Positions 1-4,596 of a DNA stretch of 7,447 nt are shown here, one piece after another. Every line of letters starts with the position of its first letter. The stretch's first letter is position 1. The translations under genes and the position numbers were made by a program. The notes under the pieces were generated by a model that saw only the letters and a list, made by a program, of their open reading frames with translations, searched no databases and had not been told where the DNA came from. This DNA is from Micropepsaceae bacterium (GTDB taxonomy: Bacteria > Pseudomonadota > Alphaproteobacteria > Micropepsales > Micropepsaceae). The DNA lies in assembly GCA_025450355.1 (NCBI GenBank), contig JANWHR010000192.1, forward strand, positions 1-7,447. The letters run 5' to 3'.

Positions 1-62
1 AGGCATTTGTCAGCCGCGAGGTCGGCGAATTGGACGTATCGGCTGTACTCGCCGCATCCTGA
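1..62 (+). CDS. aroB: 3-dehydroquinate synthase, C-terminal end only (partial)
   Basis: An open frame enters from the left edge (first full codon at 3) and ends at TGA 60-62, giving the C-terminal peptide AFVSREVGELDVSAVLAAS. The AFVSREV piece followed by a short helix ending in VLAAS resembles the end of alphaproteobacterial AroB, which makes 3-dehydroquinate from DAHP in the shikimate pathway in the cytoplasm. Context supports this, because aroB often lies just upstream of a CorC/HlyC-type transporter gene in Alphaproteobacteria. The next gene starts 45 bases downstream on the same strand with no terminator between, so the two are probably cotranscribed. With only 19 residues visible, the identification is tentative. 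Confidence 0.55.
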   Translation, partial: AFVSREVGELDVSAVLAAS

Positions 63-107
63 GCACTGGATTGTGGGACGCCCTTTTGCGAAACCGGGGA
101 ATTGCCG

Positions 108-1388
108 ATGACGTTCAACCTGTCACTTTCAATTTTTGCAATTGTCGTCCTGCTGCTGTTTTCCGCGTTTTTCGCCGGTTCTGAAACCGCGCTCACCGCG
201 GTTTCAAAGGCCCGCATGCATCATCTCGCGGGTGAGGGATCGCGGGCGGCAAAACAGGTGAACCGCCTGATCTCCGACCGTGAACGCCTGATCGGAGCGC
301 TGCTGCTGGGAAATACTTTCGTTAACATTCTCGCTTCGGTTCTTGCGACTTCGACTTTCGGGGCGCTGTTTCCAAAGGGCGCCATCGCCATCATCACCCT
401 GTGCCTGACCGCCGTGATCCTGATTTTCGCGGAAGTGCTACCGAAAACGCTCGCGATTGCCCGCACCGATCGCGCCGCGCTCGCGGTCGCCTTCCCGGTG
501 CGCATCATGGTTGCCCTGGTGGGGCCGCTGGTCGCCGCGGTGCAATATTTCGTCTGGCTCATCCTGCGGGTTTTTGGCATCAGCCATGCCGGTGAAAAGC
601 CCGCCATGACCGCCCAGGAGGAAATCCGCGGCGCGATCGAGCTGCACCACCAGGAAGGTACGGTCGAACGCGAGCACCGCGACATGCTGGGCGGAATTCT
701 GGATCTCGCCGACCTGCATGTGGCCGACGTGATGGTTCACCGCAAAACCATGGAAGTGCTCGACGGGGGAACAGCGCCGGAGGAAATCATTTCCCGGATG
801 ATGGCCTCCACCCACAGCCGGTTCCCGATCTGGCGCGATGATCCGGAAAATATCGTGGGCGTGGTGCACGTCAAGGATGTGCTGCGCGTAATACTGGGGA
901 ACAGGGCCCGGTTGAGCGAACTGAACATCATGGCGCTTGCGTCGCAACCCTGGTTCGTTCCGGACACGACGACCCTGGAAGAGCAGTTGCGGGCCTTTCT
1001 CGACCGCCGCGAACATTTTGCCCTGGTGGTCGATGAATATGGCGTGCTTCAGGGCCTGATTACGCTGGAAGACATCCTTGAGGAAATCGTCGGGGACATT
1101 GCGCAGGAACGCGTGGTAGTGGCGGAGAATATCCGTCCGCAGGCGGACGGTTCATTCAACGTCGATGGCTGGACGCCGGTGCGCGATCTCAACCGGGAAC
1201 TGGAATGGGATTTGCCCGACGATCTGGCGACGACCGTCGCTGGTTTGGTGATCCATGAGGCGAGAATCATTCCGGAAGCCGGGCAGATATTTTCCTTTTT
1301 CGGGTTCAAATTCGAGGTTCTGCGGCGGCAGCGCAACCAGCTCATGGCGCTGCGCATCACGCCGCCAAAACGGTCAGACGCAGCGTGA
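108..1388 (+). CDS. CNNM/CBS-domain transporter of the HlyC/CorC family
   Basis: Encodes 426 residues from ATG 108. A GGGGA at 96-100 lies 7 bases upstream, whereas an in-frame TTG at 102 would be too close to it. The N-terminal CNNM (DUF21) membrane domain has hydrophobic segments near residues 3-24, 60-85, 91-112 and 130-156, with the characteristic FAGSETAL (22-29) and AEVLPKTLA (108-116) motifs. Two CBS domains follow (about 205-265 and 278-332; the second contains VVDEYGVLQGLITLEDILEEIVGDI), then the C-terminal CorC_HlyC domain (about 345-418). Length and order are typical of the family. Members are inner-membrane proteins linked to Mg2+/Co2+ efflux or homeostasis. The 'hemolysin' name is historical and haemolysis should not be assumed. 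A Co/Mg transporter near cobalt chelatase genes is suggestive, but its position is better explained by conserved synteny with aroB. No clear terminator follows the stop. Confidence 0.93.
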   Translation: MTFNLSLSIFAIVVLLLFSAFFAGSETALTAVSKARMHHLAGEGSRAAKQVNRLISDRERLIGALLLGNTFVNILASVLATSTFGALFPKGAIAIITLCLTAVILIFAEVLPKTLAIARTDRAALAVAFPVRIMVALVGPLVAAVQYFVWLILRVFGISHAGEKPAMTAQEEIRGAIELHHQEGTVEREHRDMLGGILDLADLHVADVMVHRKTMEVLDGGTAPEEIISRMMASTHSRFPIWRDDPENIVGVVHVKDVLRVILGNRARLSELNIMALASQPWFVPDTTTLEEQLRAFLDRREHFALVVDEYGVLQGLITLEDILEEIVGDIAQERVVVAENIRPQADGSFNVDGWTPVRDLNRELEWDLPDDLATTVAGLVIHEARIIPEAGQIFSFFGFKFEVLRRQRNQLMALRITPPKRSDAA

Positions 1389-1434
1389 TTCCACGGCTCA
1401 CAATCGTGCGGGTTCGCAACCGGTCGCTCCCCTC

Positions 1435-1494
1435 GGCGCTGTCGCGCCACTCCCCGTAAACGGGCGGAGAAACCACGCAGGGAATCGCGATTCC
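1435..1494. repeat. Cluster of short inverted repeats, including a 14-bp perfect palindrome
   Basis: The 290 bases between the transporter gene and the HsdR relic (1389-1678) hold no convincing gene. They contain GGCGC-tgtc-GCGCC (1435-1448), CCCGT-aa-ACGGG (1453-1464) and the perfect palindrome GGAATCGCGATTCC (1481-1494). None is followed by a T-run, so a standard terminator is not supported. The palindrome could be a dimeric protein-binding site or chance. I see nothing else definable in this stretch. Confidence 0.3.
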
Positions 1495-1678
1495 AAGCGT
1501 AACAAAGCAACATCGTTGAAATCGTTCGACTTTCTGGTCTGAATGGCGAATCGAACCGTTACGCCGGATCGCCATGGGGCGAGCCGCTGACGCAGGAACC
1601 GTCCCGCGCGAAGAAGCCCAGGGTGCGCGGAACGCCCTGACGCGGGCCGGGCGCGTGGAATCACACAGACCGCAGTTC

Positions 1679-1909
1679 ATGCCGATGGACGACACAGGGC
1701 TGCAACAGTTTCTGGATTTCGTGCTGGCGCAATATGTCAGCCAGGGTGTGGGAGAACTGGATCGGGAAAAGCTGGGCGGCTTGCTGGAACTGACATATCA
1801 GACGGTGAGCGATGCGGCCGACCAGCTCGGCGGCATTGCGGCGATCCGCGACGCGTTCGTGGGCTTTCAGACGCATTTGTATGAGCCGGAGGCGGAGCGG
1901 AAGGCGTGA
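1679..1909 (+). pseudogene. Relic of a type I restriction HsdR subunit (C-terminal tail)
   Basis: An ORF of 76 residues from ATG 1679 (a second ATG is at 1685; the frame is open upstream to 1574). The part LQQFLDFVLAQYV...GVGELDREKL...LLELTY...VSDAADQLG...IRDAFVGFQTHLY resembles the extreme C-terminus of HsdR-type restriction subunits, where a helical tail ends in a GFQxxLY-like motif. HsdR proteins are usually several hundred to over a thousand residues. Here the helicase and nuclease domains are absent, and the residues upstream of about 1690 do not look like HsdR. Neither ATG has a good ribosome binding site. No hsdM or hsdS is visible. I read it as the surviving 3' end of a lost restriction gene. 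A small expressed protein of independent function is the alternative. Family recognition is by eye only. Confidence 0.55.
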
Positions 1910-1910
1910 A

Positions 1911-1992
1911 AGGCGGGCTGGAAGCCTGTGGTATAAAAAATGCGGGCTGGAAGCCCGCGGTTCAAAACAAAGGCGGGCGGGGAGCCCGCGGT
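1911..1992. repeat. Three tandem REP-like hairpins
   Basis: Three copies of a 22-base palindromic unit lie at 1911-1932, 1940-1961 and 1971-1992, separated by A-rich spacers of 7 and 9 bases. The core is GCGGGCTggaAGCCCGC followed by GGT. Copy 2 has a perfect 7-bp stem with a GGA loop. Copy 1 keeps its stem through two G-T pairs (AGCCTGT arm). Copy 3 has a 6-bp stem with a GGGGA loop. The array begins one base after the stop codon of the HsdR relic. Such units are typical of REP/BIME elements, which are spread by RAYT-type transposases and can act as mRNA 3'-end stabilisers or gyrase/IHF sites. No transposase is in the window. Confidence 0.75.
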
Positions 1993-2005
1993 CCGGGGCG
2001 GAAAG

Positions 2006-2039
2006 GGGCGCCCCGATACCGCAATGAACCGGGGCGCCC
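2006..2039. repeat. 10-bp perfect inverted repeat
   Basis: GGGCGCCCCG (2006-2015) and CGGGGCGCCC (2030-2039) are exact reverse complements around a 14-base loop. Each arm also contains the self-palindrome GGGCGCCC. On the minus strand the hairpin is followed by CCTTTCC, so it could be a weak terminator downstream of bolA. On the plus strand no T-run follows. It may also be a fourth, diverged member of the neighbouring repeat cluster. Confidence 0.5.
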
Positions 2040-2040
2040 G

Positions 2041-2172
2041 AGTTGCACGAGGCGAGGGAGGAATATCGCCGCGTGACGATCGGTATAGTGGCCCGATTCT
2101 CATGAACGCCTTCTGAACGAACCGGGAGCCTGGCCTTCTTCTTTCACCCTGTGCAGGAATATTAAGCGGTTA
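2041..2172. other. Intergenic stretch with no recognisable feature
   Basis: Between the inverted repeat and the putative sRNA promoter I find no ORF with a credible start, no RNA-like fold and no good promoter. The stretch is part of the 492-base gene-poor interval between the HsdR relic and bolA. Confidence 0.4.
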
Positions 2173-2202
2173 TTGACAACGATCACACCGCGCGGGTGTC
2201 AA
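2173..2202 (+). promoter_or_regulatory. Putative promoter of the small RNA, with an inverted repeat
   Basis: A consensus -35 hexamer TTGACA lies at 2173-2178. The matching -10 region (about 2196-2202, GTGTCAA) is weak, as is common in Alphaproteobacteria. TTGACA and TGTCAA (2197-2202) form an inverted repeat, and the spacer holds ACACC-gcgcg-GGTGT (2184-2198). A regulator may therefore bind across the promoter. Transcription would start near 2205-2211. The assignment rests on the perfect -35 and on the terminated RNA-like segment downstream. Confidence 0.35.
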
Positions 2203-2204
2203 GG

Positions 2205-2316
2205 GGCGCTAATTTCAACCACTGGCTGGACGGGGAGGATCAGATCAAACGGATCTGACGTTCAGCAAGTCTGACGGGCCGTGGAGATTCGCAAGTCTCC
2301 GCGGCCTTTCCTTTTT
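2205..2316 (+). ncRNA. Candidate small regulatory RNA, possibly of the suhB/mmgR (alpha-r8) type
   Basis: An independent transcription unit of roughly 110 bases with no credible ORF. After an unstructured 5' part comes GGGGAGGA (2233-2240), whose last base opens a perfect 7-bp hairpin TCAGATC-aaacg-GATCTGA (2240-2258). An unpaired GACGTTCAGCAAG region follows, then a strong terminator hairpin (2277-2306) and T-run. Promoter-like TTGACA upstream, internal hairpin and intrinsic terminator are the usual layout of a trans-acting sRNA. The AATTTCAACC...GGGGAGGA...GACGTTCAGC segments remind me of the alphaproteobacterial suhB/mmgR family, but that is from memory and unverified. The alternative is an orphan terminator with a short leader. 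The RNA class is more secure than the family name. Confidence 0.5.
2277..2316 (+). terminator. Strong Rho-independent terminator of the sRNA candidate
   Basis: GGCCGTGGAGA (2277-2287) pairs over 11 bp, with one G-T pair, with TCTCCGCGGCC (2296-2306) around an 8-base loop, followed by TTTCCTTTTT (2307-2316). This is the best intrinsic terminator in the window. It lies on the plus strand, although the nearest plus-strand coding sequence, the HsdR relic, ends about 370 bases upstream. Confidence 0.8.
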
Positions 2317-2325
2317 CCTCCACTG

Positions 2326-2416
2326 CTGTCATCCGCACTGAGCGGAGCGGAGATGCGGGATCTACTACGCCTCAAGTGCTTCAAGGTAAGTCCCGCCCGG
2401 ATCAAGTCCGGGACGA
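2326..2416. repeat. Dispersed-type palindromic repeat overlapping the 3' end of bolA
   Basis: Two imperfect hairpins bracket a short middle. The left one is ATCCGCA (2331-2337) against TGCGGGAT (2354-2361), with one base missing. The right one is CCCGG-atcaagt-CCGGG (2396-2412), widened by GTCCCG (2390-2395) against CGGGAC (2409-2414). The CCCGGACTTGATCCGGG type of palindrome (its minus-strand reading) is, from established knowledge, a very common interspersed repeat in Alphaproteobacteria. The element begins just after the sRNA terminator. Outer limits are approximate. Confidence 0.55.
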
Positions 2417-2704
2417 GATCGTCTTTGCTTCTTCGGGGGTGAGGGTGGTGAGGGCGAGGGCGTGCAGGCCGGCGGCGATTTCGTCCGCGACTGCATCATA
2501 GACGCGGCGCTGCCGTTCGACGCGGGAGAGGCCGGCAAAACCCGCCGAAATGATCCGGATACGGAAATGCGATTGCCCGCCTGCACGTGCGCCCGAATGA
2601 CCCGCATGACGCGCGCTTTCATCCACGATGGAGAGTTCGGCCGGCTGAAACGCGGATTCGAGCTTTTGCCGCAGGCGTGCGGCGACCATTCCCGATTCAC
2701 TCAC
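2402..2704 (-). CDS. bolA: BolA family protein
   Basis: Encodes 100 residues from GTG 2704. An ATG at 2689 would give a 95-residue form, but its only Shine-Dalgarno-like bases (CGGGA) abut it, and neither start has a good site. The BolA fold signature is present: IVDESARHAGHSGARAGGQ (26-44), SHFRIRIIS (45-53), FAGLSRVERQRRVYDAV (56-72) and the near-terminal GLHALAL (79-85). Its His81 corresponds to the conserved Fe-S ligand of BolA, and His47 lies in the variable ligand loop. BolA proteins form [2Fe-2S] complexes with monothiol glutaredoxins and affect iron handling, and some bind DNA. The gene is divergent from the J-domain gene (84-base gap). The last residues, SSRT, and the stop are encoded inside a palindromic repeat, so the natural C-terminus was probably different. 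A TTGACA lies at 2741-2736 on this strand, but no matching -10 is evident. Confidence 0.93.
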   Translation of the reverse strand: MSESGMVAARLRQKLESAFQPAELSIVDESARHAGHSGARAGGQSHFRIRIISAGFAGLSRVERQRRVYDAVADEIAAGLHALALTTLTPEEAKTISSRT

Positions 2705-2754
2705 TGGCGTGCCCCGCCAGCCGCGCAGAACTGTGTGTCAAGCTTTTCATTTTC

Positions 2755-2782
2755 TTGTCTTTTAGACTTTGCACCCCATAAT
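2755..2782 (+). promoter_or_regulatory. Putative promoter of the J-domain gene (leaderless)
   Basis: TTGTCT (2755-2760) and CATAAT (2777-2782) are separated by 16 bases within a locally AT-rich, pyrimidine-rich stretch. Transcription would begin about 2788-2790, exactly at the ATG of the J-domain gene (2789), for which no Shine-Dalgarno sequence exists. This fits a leaderless mRNA, which is common in Alphaproteobacteria. Confidence 0.45.
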
Positions 2783-2788
2783 GAACCC

Positions 2789-3397
2789 ATGACGTCTACG
2801 GCCTATCGCCCGCGCCTCGGCTATGACATCCGCATCAACGCTTCCCGTCCGAAGCCTGCGGCGGCGAAGACGCGGCCTTGCGCGGCGCCGGGATGCCGCG
2901 AGCCTGCCGAAAGCCATGTTCCCAAAACCCGCGCCAATCTGGAAGACCGGCACTGGTTGTGCCGCGCACATTTGCGCGAACACAACGAAAAATGGGATTT
3001 TTTTCAGGGCATGAGCGATGCGGAAATCCAGCGCTTCTGCATCGATGCCCTGACCGGCCACCGCCCGACCTGGCCGCTGGGAAAGCGTACCGCGAATCCG
3101 CAATCCGGCGCCTCGGCCCATTTCGCCTACCACTTCGAGGACGGGTTTGCGGTGTTCGAAGAGGCAGCCGCGCCCGCGGAGCCGCGCCGGCGCAGGACAC
3201 TGACCAGGTCGCAGCTGAATGCGCTCGCCGTGCTCAACCTTGAAGAAAGTGCCAGCTTGCACGAGATAAAAGCCCGGTATAAGGAACTCGTGAAGCGGTT
3301 TCATCCCGACGCCAATGGCGGCAACCGCGGCATGGAAGAGCGGCTGAGGCAGGTCATCAAAGCCTATGGCCATCTTCGCGCCAGCGGCTTTTCGTGA
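2789..3397 (+). CDS. J-domain protein (DnaJ-like) with N-terminal Cys/His cluster
   Basis: Encodes 202 residues from ATG 2789. The frame is open far upstream, but that extension lies antisense to bolA and carries no family similarity. The C-terminal J domain (about 143-198) has NALAVLNLEESASLHEIKARYKELVKRFHPDAN with an intact HPD at 172-174, so it should stimulate the ATPase of an Hsp70/DnaK. The N-terminal half has Cys31-x4-Cys36, His43, Cys58-x2-His61 and an aromatic WDFFQGMSDAEI stretch (69-80). This could be a small zinc site unlike the four CxxCxGxG repeats of DnaJ. There is no Gly/Phe region and no CTD substrate domain, so it is not a classical DnaJ. A Lys/Arg-rich linker (RRRRTLTR, 133-140) joins the halves. 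It lies 79 bases before cobS, and similar proteins sit beside cobS in many Alphaproteobacteria. Its client is unknown, and a role in cobaltochelatase assembly is inference. Confidence 0.88.
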   Translation: MTSTAYRPRLGYDIRINASRPKPAAAKTRPCAAPGCREPAESHVPKTRANLEDRHWLCRAHLREHNEKWDFFQGMSDAEIQRFCIDALTGHRPTWPLGKRTANPQSGASAHFAYHFEDGFAVFEEAAAPAEPRRRRTLTRSQLNALAVLNLEESASLHEIKARYKELVKRFHPDANGGNRGMEERLRQVIKAYGHLRASGFS

Positions 3398-3468
3398 GCT
3401 GAACGCGCCCTCCCCGGCAGGCCGAAGGAGACCCGTTCTTCACCCGTGCGGAGTCCCGCCCCGATCTG

Positions 3469-3482
3469 ATGGATGAATGATG
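3469..3482 (+). promoter_or_regulatory. cobS start region with ATGs in all three frames and a 3-codon mini-ORF
   Basis: ATGs occur at 3469, 3473, 3477 and 3480. The first opens a three-codon ORF (Met-Asp-Glu-stop) whose TGA (3478-3480) overlaps the ATG of cobS as ATGA. No good Shine-Dalgarno is placed for 3477. GAAGGAGA at 3424-3431 is too far upstream, as is GGAG at 3450-3453. A coupling or ribosome-sliding role is possible, and chance is also plausible. Confidence 0.3.
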
Positions 3483-4466
3483 CCCAGCAATGGTCTTGAT
3501 GCCGCCGCGACACCGGACATGACGGTCGATGTGCGCAACACGTTTGGCCTCGACGTCGCCCTGGCCGTGCCAGCCTTTTCCAAACCGAATGAATATGTAC
3601 CCGATCTCGATCCCGCCTATGTGTTCGACCGCGAAACCACGCTCGCCATTCTCGCCGGCTTTGCCCACAACCGCCGCATTCTGATTCAGGGCTATCACGG
3701 AACCGGGAAATCGACCCACATCGAACAGGTGGCCGCACGCCTGAACTGGCCTTGTGTGCGGGTGAATCTGGATTCCCACATCAGCCGCATCGACCTGGTT
3801 GGAAAGGACGCCATCGTTCTGAAGGATGGCAAGCAGATCACGGAATTCCGCGAAGGCATTCTGCCCTGGGCGATCCAGCATCCGGTGTGCCTGACGTTTG
3901 ACGAATATGATGCGGGCCGTCCCGACGTGATGTTCGTGATTCAGCGCGTGCTCGAAGTGCAGGGCAAACTGACGCTGCTGGACCAGAATCGCGTGATCCG
4001 CCCCCATCCCTGGTTCCGGCTGTTTGCCACCACGAACACCATCGGGCTGGGCGATACCTCAGGGCTATATCACGGGACGCAGCAGATCAATCAGGGACAG
4101 ATGGATCGCTGGAACATTGTGGTGACGCTGAATTATCTGCCGCACGATACGGAAGTGGACATTGTGCTGGCGAAATCGGCGGCCTATCAGACCGCCGAAG
4201 GAAAGAAGACGATCGCAGCGATGGTCCGGGTCGCCGACATGACGCGAAACGCCTTCATCAACGGCGATATTTCCACGGTCATGAGTCCGCGCACCGTGAT
4301 CACCTGGGCGGAGAACGCGGAGATTTTCGGCGATGTCGGATTCGCTTTCCGCGTGACCTTTCTGAACAAATGCGACGAGCTGGAACGTCCGGCGGTGGCG
4401 GAATTCTATCAGCGCTGCTTCGGGCAGGATCTGCCGGAATCCGCGACGCGGGTGAAAGTGGCCTGA
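3477..4466 (+). CDS. cobS: Cobaltochelatase AAA+ subunit CobS
   Basis: Encodes 329 residues, matching the usual length. CobS is the AAA+ ATPase that, with CobT and the large subunit CobN, inserts Co2+ into hydrogenobyrinic acid a,c-diamide in aerobic cobalamin synthesis. Visible features are the N-terminal VPDLDPAYVFDRETTLAILA region (41-60), Walker A GYHGTGKST (72-80), RVNLDSHISRIDLVGKDAI (95-113), Walker B CLTFDEYDAG (138-147), sensor-1-like FATTNT (183-188), GLYHGTQQINQGQMDRW (196-212) and FINGDISTVMSPRTVITWAENAEIFGD (260-286). Sequence identity to known CobS appears very high by eye. The start could be ATG 3477 or the next codon, ATG 3480. The J-domain gene lies 79 bases upstream on the same strand with no terminator between, so cotranscription is likely. 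A terminator-like hairpin follows 28 bases after the stop. Confidence 0.97.
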   Translation: MMPSNGLDAAATPDMTVDVRNTFGLDVALAVPAFSKPNEYVPDLDPAYVFDRETTLAILAGFAHNRRILIQGYHGTGKSTHIEQVAARLNWPCVRVNLDSHISRIDLVGKDAIVLKDGKQITEFREGILPWAIQHPVCLTFDEYDAGRPDVMFVIQRVLEVQGKLTLLDQNRVIRPHPWFRLFATTNTIGLGDTSGLYHGTQQINQGQMDRWNIVVTLNYLPHDTEVDIVLAKSAAYQTAEGKKTIAAMVRVADMTRNAFINGDISTVMSPRTVITWAENAEIFGDVGFAFRVTFLNKCDELERPAVAEFYQRCFGQDLPESATRVKVA

Positions 4467-4493
4467 TGCCACGATTCAGCTTCTTTGAATCAG

Positions 4494-4529
4494 AAATGCG
4501 CCTGATTGATTCTGTTTGGCGCATTTTTT
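4494..4529 (+). terminator. Terminator or attenuator between cobS and cobT
   Basis: AAATGCGCC (4494-4502) and GGCGCATTT (4518-4526) form a 9-bp stem with a 15-base loop, and the T-run extends to 4529. A competing pairing exists: AATCAG (4488-4493) with CTGATT (4502-4507), which takes the last base of the left arm and part of the loop. This layout could make readthrough into cobT conditional or partial. I see no clear promoter for cobT after it. Confidence 0.6.
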
Positions 4530-4530
4530 G

Positions 4531-4579
4531 CGCCGAACCGGCAACCATCCCCGATCGGTGCCGGGGACATGCTTCGGCG
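4531..4579 (+). promoter_or_regulatory. Structured leader before cobT
   Basis: CGCCGAA (4531-4537) pairs with TTCGGCG (4573-4579) over 7 bp. This encloses a second stem, CCCCG (4549-4553) with CGGGG (4562-4566). The structure starts two bases after the T-run of the preceding hairpin and ends 17 bases before the GTG start of cobT. It is too small for a cobalamin riboswitch and lacks the multi-helix B12-box layout. It may influence cobT translation or mRNA processing. Confidence 0.35.
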
Positions 4580-4596
4580 GAAAATGCTTTGGTGCC

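Noticed and set aside
102..107. TTG 102 as the start of the transporter gene
   Set aside because: It lies one base after the GGGGA. ATG 108 has proper spacing.
1545..1580. A tRNA-like T-loop (GGTTCGATTC on the minus strand)
   Set aside because: Flanking bases do not pair as a T-stem, and no acceptor stem or anticodon arm can be formed.
2713..2741. A bolA promoter using TTGACA at 2741-2736 (minus strand)
   Set aside because: The expected -10 position reads GGCGGG, which is not a credible -10 hexamer.
2462..2788. An upstream extension of the J-domain reading frame by about 109 residues
   Set aside because: It is antisense to bolA, which has clear family motifs, and the extension has no recognisable similarity. 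ATG 2789 with a promoter just upstream is a better start.
3398..3476. A cobalamin riboswitch before cobS
   Set aside because: Only 79 bases are available and nothing resembles the B12 box or the multi-helix core.
4516..4596. A longer CobT starting at TTG 4516
   Set aside because: It would begin inside the terminator hairpin, the extra residues are unlike CobT, and no ribosome binding site is present.
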